Assembly (NCBI RefSeq): GCF_002860325.1
Contig: NZ_PKOJ01000001.1
Coordinates: 62,001 to 126,000 of the forward strand
Length of the DNA: 64,000 nt
Direction of reading: 5' to 3'
Origin: Neptunicoccus cionae
GTDB taxonomy: Bacteria > Pseudomonadota > Alphaproteobacteria > Rhodobacterales > Rhodobacteraceae
In this document: piece by piece, positions 1 to 9,167 of the stretch
Position numbering within the stretch: position 1 is the first letter of the stretch
Layout: each line of letters opens with the position of its first letter
Notes under the pieces: model-generated
What the model saw: the letters and a program-made list of their open reading frames with translations, nothing else
The model's database searches: none
Told to the model about the DNA's origin: nothing
Translations under genes and position numbers: made by a program

Positions 1-982
1 CCGCTACGTCATTGAAATCCAGACCGCGCGCCTGAAGGTCTACCTCTCCGGCGTTGGTTTTCGCTGCCACCAGACCGGAGCCAACGATGCTCATCTCTAC
101 TGTATCGATATAGGGCAGTTGCAAACCGCGACTGTCGATCCGGTGATAATAGGGGTTGCGCACAAACAGGCGACGGCTGTCCATGCCGGTATCCGCGGGT
201 ATCCACGGCTGCAAGGTCGGCAGGCTGGGGTTGTCGAATTTATACATGTTATCGCGCTTGTTATGCAGCGCGGCCCAGCCGCGAACCTTGGCCTTTGTCA
301 CCGCCTTGGCCAGTGTTTCCGGATCGGCGTATTTTGTGTGGAACTGCTTCAGATATGTCGAAGGGCGATAGATAAACGGCGGTCTTGCCTGTGCCAGATG
401 AGGCAGGAAACCCGGATTGGGCTTGGACCACCGGAAAACAACAGTGGTTTCATTCGGGAACAACACGCGCGGGTATTCACCGTCCACCCGCAAAAAGGAT
501 GGCGGTCCACTGGGGGAAAGTTCGGCGTTATTGACCACATCATACCACCAGTAACGGAAATCCTCGGAGGTGAACGGCGCACCATCGGACCAGCGGTGTC
601 CTTCGCGCAGTTTAAGTACGAAAATCCGTTCATCCGCAACTTTCACATCCGCCAGAATATCCGGCACAAGGTTGTATTTTGCGTCATACCCCACCAGCCG
701 TCCGTAACCGTACACAACCATCTGCCGCACGTCTTTGGAACGCGTGACCATCGTGCGCAGATTGCCGCCGTGCTGGCCAAACTGGCGCCCCTTCTCAGCA
801 AGATCGACCACAAACGGATTGCGCGGCATCCGTTTTTCAATAGGGTCGAGCGCGCCCGATTTGACTTCTGTCTCCCAAAAACCGGTTTCCTGCATCACGA
901 CATCTTCTGCCAAAGCGGCAAAAGGTGCTGAAGCCAGAAAGGCGACAAGGCAAAGGGAACGAATGACAGGCTTCAACATCAT
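1..982 (-). CDS. ABC transporter substrate-binding protein, family 5 (partial, C-terminus off the left edge)
   Basis: Periplasmic solute-binding protein of a peptide-type ABC importer. I translated the minus strand from ATG at 982: about 327 residues are present before the window ends. A signal peptide is visible (positive start MMLKPVIRS, hydrophobic core, AALAED cleavage region). Next come family-5 features such as LRTMVTRSKDVR and the WSDGAPFTSEDFRYWW segment, typical of oligopeptide/microcin-C-type binding proteins (YejA-like). The start overlaps the stop of the upstream ATPase gene by 4 bases (ATGA), so the two are translationally coupled. Permease genes are not in the window and would be expected beyond position 1. 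The ligand cannot be told from sequence. Confidence 0.88.
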   Translation of the reverse strand, partial: MMLKPVIRSLCLVAFLASAPFAALAEDVVMQETGFWETEVKSGALDPIEKRMPRNPFVVDLAEKGRQFGQHGGNLRTMVTRSKDVRQMVVYGYGRLVGYDAKYNLVPDILADVKVADERIFVLKLREGHRWSDGAPFTSEDFRYWWYDVVNNAELSPSGPPSFLRVDGEYPRVLFPNETTVVFRWSKPNPGFLPHLAQARPPFIYRPSTYLKQFHTKYADPETLAKAVTKAKVRGWAALHNKRDNMYKFDNPSLPTLQPWIPADTGMDSRRLFVRNPYYHRIDSRGLQLPYIDTVEMSIVGSGLVAAKTNAGEVDLQARGLDFNDVA

Positions 983-2766
983 GGGTTTACCCGGACCAAA
1001 TGGCCCGGCTCCGTTTCGACCAGAGGCGGCAGGGAACTGCCTTGCATGGCATAGGCTTCGGGCCAGGTATGCGGATCGCCCGCGCCCAGCGCCACGGTCT
1101 GAAGGTTGATTTTCTGGCTGACGTCGGCCTCAAGACAGGCAGCGATCAGCGCCTTGGTATAGGGATGGCGGGGGGCTGTGAACAACACATCCGGCGCCGC
1201 TTGTTCAACAATTTGACCCTGTCGCATCACCGCTACCTCATCCGCGATCCGTGCGACCACGGCCAGATCGTGACTGATGAACAGGTAGCTAAGCCCGAAA
1301 TCGTCGCGGATTTCTTCCAAAAGTTCCAGCACCTGCATCTGCACCGAAAGATCAAGCGCGCTGGTGGGTTCATCACAGACCAACAGGCTGGGATTCAAGG
1401 CGAGCGCGCGGGCTATGGACAAACGCTGGCGCTGGCCACCGGAAAACGCATGGGGGAAGCGGCGCAGCATATTCTTGTCGAGCCCGACTTTCTCCAGCAG
1501 CTCTGCTGCCCGTTCCTTTTGTTCCTTTCGGGTTCCGATCCCGTGAATACGCAGCGGTTCAGTCAGAATATCGATGATCTGCATGCGTGGCGAAAGGGAA
1601 CTGAAAGGGTCTTGAAAGACCATCTGCGCTTCACGTTGGAAGGCCCGCCGCTCTGACGTGTCCAGATGGGCCACATCGACCGGCAAAGCGCCTTTCGTTG
1701 CCCAGTAGCGAATTGCCCCGCCGGCATCTGCCTGTGTCGCGCCCAGCGCAATATTCGCAACGGTGGACTTGCCAGAGCCGCTTTCGCCCACAATGGCAAA
1801 GGTCTTGCCCCGCTCCACCGTCAGGCTGACATTTTTCACAGCCTGAACTTCGCGGTTTTTACCGAAGAAGGTGCCAGCGCGGGAAACAAAGGTTTTGTTA
1901 ATCCCTTCAAGCTGAAGGATCGGATCCACGACAGGCCGCGCTGCAGAGGGTTCCGCGCTGTGGGGAATGGCAGGCGCTGCAGCCAGCAGCTTTTTCGTGT
2001 ATCCGTGGGCCGGTGCGCCGATTACGATATCGGTTGGCCCGCTTTCCATAACGCGCCCCTTGCGCAGAACGCAAACCTCATCGGCGATATTTGCGACCAC
2101 GCCAAGATCATGGGTCACAAAAATTACTGCCATTCCGGTTTCTTCCTGCAACCCCTTGATCAGTTCCAGCACCTGCGCCTGCGTGGTCACATCCAGCGCC
2201 GTTGTAGGTTCATCGGCAATCAGCAGTTCGGGCCGTGCAATCATCGCCATAGCAATCATCGCCCGCTGCCGCATACCGCCCGACAGTTCGAAAGGGTAGG
2301 CCGCGAAGGCCCGTTCCGGATCGACAAAACCCACACGGCGGAATTTTTCGATCACTTTGACCTTTGCACTGGCCCGGGAATGGCCACGATGCAGGGTCAG
2401 AACCTCGGCCACCTGATGACCGATGCGGTGCAGCGGTGACAGGCTGTGCATGGGTTCCTGAAAGATCATCGAAATGCGATCGCCCCGCACATCGCGGAGC
2501 TCTTTTTCGGACAGGGAAAACAGATCAACCGGCGCGGAAGCCTTCGGATTAAACACTGCTGTACCGGAATGGATCACCGCGGATCGAGGCAGCACCCGCA
2601 GCAAGGACCGGCAGGTTATCGTTTTACCGGAACCGCTTTCGCCCACCAAGGCAAGTGTCTCGCCCCGATCAATCGAAAAATTCACATCCGTAATAATCGG
2701 TGGCTGGTCTCCAAACCCGATCGACAGGTCGTTAACCTGCAACAGCGGCGTGGTCTCGGCGTTCAT
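979..2766 (-). CDS. Fused double ATP-binding subunit of a peptide-type ABC importer (YejF/DppDF-like)
   Basis: Cytoplasmic ATPase energising import of peptides or related solutes. The 595-residue protein holds two complete ABC domains: Walker A GESGSGKT at residues 42-49 with signature LSGGMRQR, then a second GESGSGKS at about residue 340 with signature FSGGQRQR. Each is followed by a Walker B ending in DEPT and the oligopeptide-ABC C-terminal extension (HGYTKKLLAA and HPYTKALIAA). I chose ATG 2766, which has a GGGA seven bases upstream; a TTG at 2799 in the same frame would add 11 residues without a better ribosome site. The solute-binding gene follows with an ATGA overlap. Having the ATPase first and the binding protein second differs from the usual yejABEF order. 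Confidence 0.93.
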   Translation of the reverse strand: MNAETTPLLQVNDLSIGFGDQPPIITDVNFSIDRGETLALVGESGSGKTITCRSLLRVLPRSAVIHSGTAVFNPKASAPVDLFSLSEKELRDVRGDRISMIFQEPMHSLSPLHRIGHQVAEVLTLHRGHSRASAKVKVIEKFRRVGFVDPERAFAAYPFELSGGMRQRAMIAMAMIARPELLIADEPTTALDVTTQAQVLELIKGLQEETGMAVIFVTHDLGVVANIADEVCVLRKGRVMESGPTDIVIGAPAHGYTKKLLAAAPAIPHSAEPSAARPVVDPILQLEGINKTFVSRAGTFFGKNREVQAVKNVSLTVERGKTFAIVGESGSGKSTVANIALGATQADAGGAIRYWATKGALPVDVAHLDTSERRAFQREAQMVFQDPFSSLSPRMQIIDILTEPLRIHGIGTRKEQKERAAELLEKVGLDKNMLRRFPHAFSGGQRQRLSIARALALNPSLLVCDEPTSALDLSVQMQVLELLEEIRDDFGLSYLFISHDLAVVARIADEVAVMRQGQIVEQAAPDVLFTAPRHPYTKALIAACLEADVSQKINLQTVALGAGDPHTWPEAYAMQGSSLPPLVETEPGHLVRVNP

Positions 2767-2853
2767 TCTGATGTCCCGTTCAAACAGGGCCTCTTTCAAG
2801 GCCGCAGCACCAGTTAACGCGCGGTGCAGGAAAAAAACAAGGACTGCCGCAGG

Positions 2854-4131
2854 TTACAAACGCAAATCTGCCACTGATTTCGGCAAAATATGCTTAAGAT
2901 CGTAGATGACGCTAGGTGAAGCACACAGCGCGCTGATTTTTGCCGGATCATCCTTGGCAAATTCGTCATGTGCCACAGCCAGCACCACCGCGTCATAGCG
3001 GCCCTGTTCCGGTGACTCTACCAGATCGATGCCATAAATTGCGCGGGCCTGATCAGGATCGGCCCAGGGATCGTGCACATGCACCGTCACCCCGTAGTCC
3101 TGAAGTTCTGCAATCACATCCACCACGCGGGTGTTGCGCAGATCGGGGCAGTTTTCCTTAAACGTCAGCCCCATCACAAGAATCTCGGCTCCTTCAATTG
3201 CAACACCCTTGCGGATCATTGCCTTGATCAGTTCCGATGCCACAACCTTGCCCATCGCGTCATTGATCCGCCGCCCCGCAAGAATGACTTCGGGGTTATA
3301 CCCGACCGCCTGGGCCTTATGGGTCAGGTAATAGGGATCGACCCCGATGCAATGACCGCCCACCAGTCCGGGCTTGAAGGGCAGGAAGTTCCATTTGGTG
3401 CCAGCGGCCGCCAGCACATCGGCGGTATCTATGCCCAGCCGGTGAAAAATCATTGCCAGTTCGTTCACCAGTGCAATGTTCAGATCACGTTGGGTGTTTT
3501 CGATTACTTTGGCCGCTTCGGCAACGGCGATGGACGGGGCTTTGTGGGTACCGGCAGGAACGATCGCGGAATAAAGGCTGTCTACAAAATCCGCAGCTTC
3601 AGATGTACTTCCGGAGGTGACTTTCACAATGCTCGGCAAGCGACGCTGCATGTCACCGGGATTGATCCGCTCCGGGCTGTAGCCGACAAAGAAATCACGG
3701 TTGAACACCAGCCCAGAGGCCGCTTCGATCACCGGAACGCAGTCTTCTTCAGTGGCGCCGGGGTAAACCGTGCTTTCAAAGATCACTACATCGCCTTTGG
3801 ACAGCACCCCACCGACCGACTGGCTGGCGGCAAGCAGCGGGCCGAGATCGGGACGTTTGTGCGCATCCACAGGGGTTGGCACCGTCACCACATACACGTT
3901 GCAATCGCGGATTTTCTCTACAGTATCTACAAATTGCAGATGCTGCGCCTGCGCCAGTTCATCAGGCGTAACCTCGCGGGTGAAATCCTCGCCCTTGCGC
4001 AGACTGGCGATCCGTCCGGCGTTCAGGTCAAACCCGACCGTCGGAAACAGGCGTCCGAATTCCACGGCGAGCGGCAATCCGACATAGCCAAGACCGATCA
4101 CGGCGATTCGGGCTGATTTCATATCCAACAT
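2854..4131 (-). CDS. UDP-N-acetylhexosamine 6-dehydrogenase (TviB/WbpA-type nucleotide sugar dehydrogenase)
   Basis: NAD-dependent four-electron oxidation of a UDP-N-acetylhexosamine to its uronic acid, a precursor of O-antigen or capsule. The 425-residue protein starts with a Rossmann motif GLGYVG (13-18). The catalytic cysteine lies in [13 protein letters not shown] in the central region, a form typical of the TviB/VipA/WbpO branch rather than of UDP-glucose dehydrogenase. The C-terminal UDP-binding domain has [15 protein letters not shown]. Start ATG 4131 is preceded by AGAAGGAAG at good spacing. It lies 21 bases after the UDP-glucuronate epimerase gene and is probably co-transcribed with it. 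Whether the substrate is the GlcNAc or GalNAc nucleotide cannot be decided here. Confidence 0.9.
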   Translation of the reverse strand: MLDMKSARIAVIGLGYVGLPLAVEFGRLFPTVGFDLNAGRIASLRKGEDFTREVTPDELAQAQHLQFVDTVEKIRDCNVYVVTVPTPVDAHKRPDLGPLLAASQSVGGVLSKGDVVIFESTVYPGATEEDCVPVIEAASGLVFNRDFFVGYSPERINPGDMQRRLPSIVKVTSGSTSEAADFVDSLYSAIVPAGTHKAPSIAVAEAAKVIENTQRDLNIALVNELAMIFHRLGIDTADVLAAAGTKWNFLPFKPGLVGGHCIGVDPYYLTHKAQAVGYNPEVILAGRRINDAMGKVVASELIKAMIRKGVAIEGAEILVMGLTFKENCPDLRNTRVVDVIAELQDYGVTVHVHDPWADPDQARAIYGIDLVESPEQGRYDAVVLAVAHDEFAKDDPAKISALCASPSVIYDLKHILPKSVADLRL

Positions 4132-4152
4132 AGCAATGCTTCCTTCTGTGCA

Positions 4153-5172
4153 TCACACAGAATAATAGTCCCGATACCAATCGACAAAGGCTCGCACGCC
4201 ATCGTGAACATCTGTTTCGGGCGCATATCCGACCAGCTGTTTGAGCAACTCGCAATCCGCCCAGGTGGCCGGCACATCGCCCGGCTGCATATCCATGTAG
4301 TTCCGCTTAATCTTGCGGCCGATGGCCTGTTCTATCTCGTCCACGAAATCCAGCAGGCGCACCTTGTCGGAATTGCCAATATTAACCACACGAAACGGCG
4401 CCGCAGGTGAAAGGCTGTCATTTTCCAGCGGCGTCCATTCTGCGCGGTTTTCGACCAGCGGGGGCGGCGCATCGACCAGCAAACTGATCGCGCGTACCAG
4501 ATCCACAACATAGGTAAAGTCCCGCTCCATATCGCCGTGATTGTAAACATCAATGGGATCACCGTTCAGACCGGCCTTCACAAATTTGAACAGCGCCATA
4601 TCCGGACGCCCCCAAGGGCCGTAAACCGTGAAGAAACGGAACATGGTTGTCGGCAGTTTCCACAGATGGGCATAAGAATGCCCCATGTTTTCATTGGCTT
4701 TTTTCGTCGCCGCATAAAGCGTCATCTGCGTGTCGGTCTTTTCCACCTCGGTGAAAGGCATCACCTCATTTGCACCATAAACGCTGGAGGTAGAGGCCAT
4801 CAGCAAATGGTCCACCGCCAGTTCGCGGGCCAGTTCCATTATGTTAAAGGTGCCAACGAGATTGGTTTCAATATAGGCGCGGGGGTTTTCGATGGAATAG
4901 CGCACGCCCGCTTGCGCTGCGAGATGGACAATCACATCCGGTGCAAAATCCATCACCGGAGCTTGTAATTCCTCAAAATCGCGAATGTCCACTTCAAGGG
5001 CGCTAAACCCTTCATTCTGGGACAACATGGCGTGACGGCGGCGTTTGAGGTTCACGTCATAGTAATCCGTCATCGCGTCAACGCCGAGCACCTGCCACCC
5101 GTTGTCAAGCATCACCTGCGCGAGGTGAAATCCGATAAACCCTGCGCTGCCTGTAATCAGTATTTTCGCCAT
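4153..5172 (-). CDS. UDP-glucuronate 4-epimerase (LpsL/CapI-like)
   Basis: NAD-dependent extended SDR that interconverts UDP-glucuronate and UDP-galacturonate. N-terminal GSAGFIG (8-14) is the Rossmann motif, and the DAMTDYYDVNLK segment is characteristic of the LpsL/CapI branch. The active-site SST and YAATKKANE (YxxxK) motifs are present. The protein has 339 residues, normal for the family. I chose ATG 5172, preceded by AAAAAGG six bases away, over an upstream in-frame codon at 5199. The substrate would be made by the UDP-glucose dehydrogenase encoded divergently at 5314, so the two units probably form one pathway. A related HexNAc epimerase is a less likely alternative. Confidence 0.88.
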   Translation of the reverse strand: MAKILITGSAGFIGFHLAQVMLDNGWQVLGVDAMTDYYDVNLKRRRHAMLSQNEGFSALEVDIRDFEELQAPVMDFAPDVIVHLAAQAGVRYSIENPRAYIETNLVGTFNIMELARELAVDHLLMASTSSVYGANEVMPFTEVEKTDTQMTLYAATKKANENMGHSYAHLWKLPTTMFRFFTVYGPWGRPDMALFKFVKAGLNGDPIDVYNHGDMERDFTYVVDLVRAISLLVDAPPPLVENRAEWTPLENDSLSPAAPFRVVNIGNSDKVRLLDFVDEIEQAIGRKIKRNYMDMQPGDVPATWADCELLKQLVGYAPETDVHDGVRAFVDWYRDYYSV

Positions 5173-5313
5173 GACGTGCCTTTTTGCAGAAACACCCAAC
5201 CCTTACCTGCCACAAGCAGGCTCTGCAATCAGGCTAATTCGCTTGAACCAAGGCCTGATTTAGGTAGAACCACAGTTTATCAGGAACGTTTTCTTCCAGC
5301 AAAAGGCTTTAAT

Positions 5314-6615
5314 ATGCAGTTAACTATGATTGGTACCGGTTATGTCGGGCTCGTTTCAGGGGTTTGTTTTTCCGATTTCGGCCACGATGTAATTTGTGTC
5401 GACAAACTGCCAGGGAAAATCGAAGCCCTCGAAAATGGCATTGTTCCGATTTTCGAACCGGGGCTGGAAGATTTGATGGCGCGCAATGTGGCGGCCGGGC
5501 GACTGGGGTTCACACTGGATTTCGCCGATGCCGTGGCAAAGGCAGATGCAGTCTTTATCGGTGTTGGCACACCCACCCGTCGCGGTGACGGTCATGCGGA
5601 CCTGACCTATGTCTACGAAGCCGCCCGCGAGATTGCCCGTGCGATGGACGGCTACACTGTAGTTGTGACAAAATCCACCGTGCCAGTTGGGACAAACCGC
5701 AGGATTGAGGAAATCATCCGCGAAGAAAACCCAGAGGCAGATTTCGATGTGGCCTCCAACCCAGAGTTTCTGCGTGAAGGTGCCGCAATCGAAGATTTCA
5801 TGCGGCCTGACCGCGTAGTGGTTGGTGTTGAATCCGACAAGGCCCGCGACGTGATGGCCAAAATTTACCGTCCTCTTGCCCTGCGAGAAGCCCCGATTGT
5901 CTATACCGATCTGGAATCCGCCGAGATGATCAAATACGCTGCCAATGCCTTTCTCGCGACAAAGATTACGTTCATCAATGAAATCGCCGCTCTGTGCGAA
6001 AAAGTTGGTGCGGATGTGAAATCCGTTTCCAAAGGGATGGGAATGGATAACCGGATCGGATCGAAGTTCCTGAACGCGGGCCCGGGGTATGGCGGTTCCT
6101 GCTTCCCCAAAGACACAAAGGCGCTGGCGCGGATCGGTCAGGAATATGCAAGCCCGATGGAAATCGTCGAATCCGTGATCGACATCAACGAAGCCACCAA
6201 ACGGCGGATGATCGACAAGATTATGGAGCTTTGCGACGATTCCGTAAACGGCAAGAAGATCACCGTTCTGGGTGTAACCTTCAAACCCAACACCGACGAC
6301 ATGCGCGACAGCCCTTCCCTGACGATTGTTCCTGCGCTGGTCGGGGCCGGTGCAAACGTGCATGTGGTTGATCCTCAGGGGTACAAGGAAGGCAAGGACC
6401 TTCTGCCGGGCGTAACATGGGAAGACGATGCTTACGGTGCCATAGAGAATGCGGAAGCGGTGATCCTGATGACAGAGTGGAACGAATTCCGCGCGCTGGA
6501 TCTTGACCGTATGGTAAGTATCATGAAGACGCCGAAAATGGCAGATCTGCGCAATGTTTATGATCCGGCCGAGGCTGCAAAAGCCGGCCTGACCTATGTA
6601 AGCGTCGGGCGCTGA
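5314..6615 (+). CDS. ugd: UDP-glucose 6-dehydrogenase
   Basis: Oxidises UDP-glucose to UDP-glucuronate with two NAD+, supplying uronic acid for polysaccharide and LPS. The 433-residue protein opens with MQLTMIGTGYVGLVSG (Rossmann GTGYVG at 7-12), has the KSTVPVGT loop, the catalytic cysteine in GYGGSCFPKD and the C-terminal VTFKPNTDDMRDSPS. Although the frame is open upstream to 5032, the true start is ATG 5314: the family N-terminus begins there and AAAAGG lies seven bases upstream. It is divergent from the epimerase and HexNAc dehydrogenase genes, with a 141-base intergenic region between them. Confidence 0.96.
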   Translation: MQLTMIGTGYVGLVSGVCFSDFGHDVICVDKLPGKIEALENGIVPIFEPGLEDLMARNVAAGRLGFTLDFADAVAKADAVFIGVGTPTRRGDGHADLTYVYEAAREIARAMDGYTVVVTKSTVPVGTNRRIEEIIREENPEADFDVASNPEFLREGAAIEDFMRPDRVVVGVESDKARDVMAKIYRPLALREAPIVYTDLESAEMIKYAANAFLATKITFINEIAALCEKVGADVKSVSKGMGMDNRIGSKFLNAGPGYGGSCFPKDTKALARIGQEYASPMEIVESVIDINEATKRRMIDKIMELCDDSVNGKKITVLGVTFKPNTDDMRDSPSLTIVPALVGAGANVHVVDPQGYKEGKDLLPGVTWEDDAYGAIENAEAVILMTEWNEFRALDLDRMVSIMKTPKMADLRNVYDPAEAAKAGLTYVSVGR

Positions 6616-6656
6616 ACAGCCCACCTTGATGAAACCGTTACGACGTCATGCTATCG

Positions 6657-6681
6657 GGGGTCAGGCTGTTCGGCCTGCCCC
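6657..6681 (+). terminator. Hairpin between ugd and chrA
   Basis: GGGG-T-CAGGC, loop TGTTCG, GCCTG-CCCC forms a nine-pair stem with one bulged T, 41 bases after the ugd stop. No clear U-tract follows, so it may be a weak or factor-assisted terminator, or an mRNA-stabilising hairpin. Confidence 0.4.
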
Positions 6682-6704
6682 TGTTCGCATTTCAAGGTAA
6701 CAAT

Positions 6705-7919
6705 ATGACAGCCACACAGACACGCCCTTTTCCCACCCCTGTTAAGGGTAATGCAGGTGAAGTGTTTGCGGTGTTTCTAAAACTTGGCCTGACCTCTTTT
6801 GGCGGGCCGGTTGCACATCTGGGATATTTCCGGGACGAGTTGGTCACACGGCGGCAGTGGCTGAAGGACGCGGATTACGCGGATCTGGTTGCGCTTTGCC
6901 AGTTCCTGCCCGGCCCTGCCTCCAGTCAGGTCGGCTTTGCCTTGGGTCTTATGCGGGCTGGATGGGCCGGAGCTTTTGCGGCCTTCGCCGGCTTTACCTT
7001 TCCATCGGTTTTTATCCTTTTCGCCTTCGCGCTGGGCGCTACCGCCGTTTCCGGACCGATCGGAAGTGGCGCATTGCACGGTTTGAAAATCGTCGCCGTG
7101 GCCATCGTCGCGCAGGCAGTCTGGGGGATGGCCTGCACGCTGTGTCCTGATCGCACCCGTGCAACCATTGCTACCGGTGCAATCGGCATCCTCGCCCTGT
7201 TTTCCGGCGCGGCGGGCATGGTCGCCGCCATCCTGTTTGGCGCGATAGCAGGGCGCCTGTTTTGCCACAGCACGGCACGTTATGCGCCCGCGCCGCGCCT
7301 GCCGGTTTCGCGCACAGCGGCAATGTTTTGCCTTTTCCTTGCCGTCGGATTGCTGGCACTGCTCCCCATACTCGCCCCGCTTTCCCCAAGCCTGAGTGTC
7401 TTTGACAGTTTCTACCGTGCCGGAGCACTGGTGTTCGGCGGCGGCCATGTGGTACTGCCCCTGCTGGAAGCCGAAGTGGTGCAAAGCGGACGGGTGTCGG
7501 CAGATGCGTTTCTAGCGGGCTATGGCGCAGCGCAGGCTGTGCCCGGCCCTTTGTTTACCTTTGCGGCCTATCTCGGCGCTGTGCTTGGCGGCGAACCAAA
7601 CGGGATAACCGGCGCAGCTCTTGCGCAAACAGCACTGTTTTTGCCCGGTTTTTTGCTTCTGACAGGGGTGCTCCCGTTCTGGCAGAGCCTCCGGAACACC
7701 ACAAGCGTGCAGAGCCTGATGCAAGGCGCCAATGCCGCCGTGGTCGGCATACTGGGGGCCGCGCTCTATTCACCTGTCTTTACCAGCGCGATTCACGGCA
7801 TGCCGGATCTGGCACTGGCGGTGGGCTGTTTCGTTTTGCTGATGGTTTGGAAGACACCGCCCTGGGCTGTGGTAATGCTTGCAGCCTTTGGCGGTGTACT
7901 TCTTAACCTTGCGGGCTAA
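6705..7919 (+). CDS. chrA: ChrA-family chromate transporter
   Basis: Inner-membrane transporter of the CHR superfamily, long two-domain form, 404 residues. The two halves each carry the family signature: FLKLGLTSFGGPVAHLGYF near the N-terminus and a second copy around FYRAGALVFGGGHVVLPLLE in the C-terminal half. FLPGPASSQVG also matches. About ten hydrophobic segments are visible. ATG 6705 is chosen because AAGG lies seven bases upstream; the frame is open to 6648 but that extension is not family-like. In the family this exports chromate by exchange or symport. No chrB-like regulator is adjacent, so resistance as the true role is inferred only from the family. Confidence 0.93.
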   Translation: MTATQTRPFPTPVKGNAGEVFAVFLKLGLTSFGGPVAHLGYFRDELVTRRQWLKDADYADLVALCQFLPGPASSQVGFALGLMRAGWAGAFAAFAGFTFPSVFILFAFALGATAVSGPIGSGALHGLKIVAVAIVAQAVWGMACTLCPDRTRATIATGAIGILALFSGAAGMVAAILFGAIAGRLFCHSTARYAPAPRLPVSRTAAMFCLFLAVGLLALLPILAPLSPSLSVFDSFYRAGALVFGGGHVVLPLLEAEVVQSGRVSADAFLAGYGAAQAVPGPLFTFAAYLGAVLGGEPNGITGAALAQTALFLPGFLLLTGVLPFWQSLRNTTSVQSLMQGANAAVVGILGAALYSPVFTSAIHGMPDLALAVGCFVLLMVWKTPPWAVVMLAAFGGVLLNLAG

Positions 7920-7924
7920 GCCCT

Positions 7925-8401
7925 TCAGGTCCGGTAGAAATAATACCGGTCCGGTGCAATATGCTCCGGCCCTTGCACCTGATCGAACCCCTCCAGTGGC
8001 TGACCTGATACGATCATGCCGCCGCGCACCATAATCTTGGCAATCAGCGGGCTGAGCCGCGCGGCCTCGGCCACGTCCTCCTCTTTCACGCCATAACCGA
8101 AGTCATAATGGGCAAGCACGATTTTCGCGTCCATTTCTGCAAGCCGTGCGAGCCCTTCCTCAGCTTCGCCTTGCAGGAAGTCCAGTTCCGGCGGCACGCA
8201 AGACGGATGGCATTGCAACACGCGGTCCATCACCCAAATGCGGCGATCCGGCATGGTTTCGCGCATATGGTCGTAGGTCCGCCCGTTGCCGAGCCCCATG
8301 TCCAGCCCGTCCCCTGCGTGGCTTTCCACCAGTTTTGCGGCCCAGTTCAATCCGTCCCTCTGGGCTGTGAACCGTCGTAGCATGCTGTCTAGTCTGCTCA
8401 T
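7925..8401 (-). CDS. Small class I SAM-dependent methyltransferase, last gene of the glycan operon
   Basis: A 158-residue protein with a SAM-binding motif I-like segment GLDMGLGNGRTYDHMRE, followed by an acidic strand end (IWVMDR), fitting a compact Rossmann methyltransferase fold. It lacks an obvious substrate domain. Start ATG 8401 has AAGAGG seven bases upstream. It begins four bases after the deacetylase stop, so it probably belongs to the operon starting at 14427. In that context it could methylate a sugar or lipid-linked glycan, but this is inference; the conserved family has no function I can name. Confidence 0.75.
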   Translation of the reverse strand: MSRLDSMLRRFTAQRDGLNWAAKLVESHAGDGLDMGLGNGRTYDHMRETMPDRRIWVMDRVLQCHPSCVPPELDFLQGEAEEGLARLAEMDAKIVLAHYDFGYGVKEEDVAEAARLSPLIAKIMVRGGMIVSGQPLEGFDQVQGPEHIAPDRYYFYRT

Positions 8402-8405
8402 TTTT

Positions 8406-9167
8406 TTACCTCTTCGCCATGTCTTGCGCGGACCAGAGTTCAACCGGCCCGCCTTTGAATTTCATCAGGAGTTCTTCGGAAAAAGCCCAGATATCCGCAT
8501 CATGGGCTTTGTGGTGTGTCAGATAACCGTAAGGCTCTGTATTGTCGGCCTGCCCCGATCGCCGCTCCGCCAGTTGATCTACCATGCGCGCGATGATTTT
8601 TTCCGGATCGTCAAGCGAGCGGCTGCCGCGCCATTTTATCGGGTCCACATGGGTGTTGATCTGCTCCATCCCGCGCTTTGACCAGCGGTTCCGGCGCGGT
8701 CCGTATGTGGAAAAGCCTTTGTAGCCGAGAGTTTTCAGTTTGAACTTGTGATCATTGCCAAAGCGGTTCCACGGGGGGACAAACATCGGAACGAAATTTT
8801 CTCCGAACCCGTCCTCCATAAGGTGCTTTCCCTCTTCCAGTTCCTGCAAGACCGCACCAGCATCCCGATCAGAGGCAAACTCGCACTTTTTAACTCCTGC
8901 GGGCGTATGGTCCTGATGGGCATATCCGTGCGTAACAGGAATAAGGTTTCGATGGTTGGCAACATAACGCGGCAAGTCAGGCTGCAGCTTGCTCGGGATC
9001 ACAGCCAGAAAAACATCTACACCTGTCTTTTCCGACAAGGCGTTTAACTGCTCCAGTTCCGGCGTCACATGATAGGCATCATCATCCCGCCACCAGAACG
9101 GCAGGCGCAGGTCCGCAGCACGCCATGCGTCGAACTCAGTGTCTAAAGGGGCCCAGAGATTGTTCAT
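8406..9167 (-). CDS. Polysaccharide deacetylase-family protein (NodB-like)
   Basis: Probable metal-dependent carbohydrate esterase 4-type enzyme of 253 residues. Near the N-terminus is WWRDDDAYHVTPE, matching the NodB motif 1 acidic pair; THGYAHQDHTPAG resembles the metal-binding histidine motif and MFVPPWNRFG the third motif. There is no signal peptide or membrane segment, so it appears cytoplasmic and would act on an intracellular or lipid-linked intermediate rather than on a finished exported polymer. Its ATG overlaps the stop of the preceding glycosyltransferase by 4 bases (ATGA). The N-acetyl substrate is unknown. Confidence 0.85.
   Translation of the reverse strand: MNNLWAPLDTEFDAWRAADLRLPFWWRDDDAYHVTPELEQLNALSEKTGVDVFLAVIPSKLQPDLPRYVANHRNLIPVTHGYAHQDHTPAGVKKCEFASDRDAGAVLQELEEGKHLMEDGFGENFVPMFVPPWNRFGNDHKFKLKTLGYKGFSTYGPRRNRWSKRGMEQINTHVDPIKWRGSRSLDDPEKIIARMVDQLAERRSGQADNTEPYGYLTHHKAHDADIWAFSEELLMKFKGGPVELWSAQDMAKR

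Noticed and set aside
119-931. 270-codon plus-strand frame at the left edge
   Set aside because: It is antisense to the solute-binding protein gene, whose minus-strand translation has a signal peptide and family motifs.
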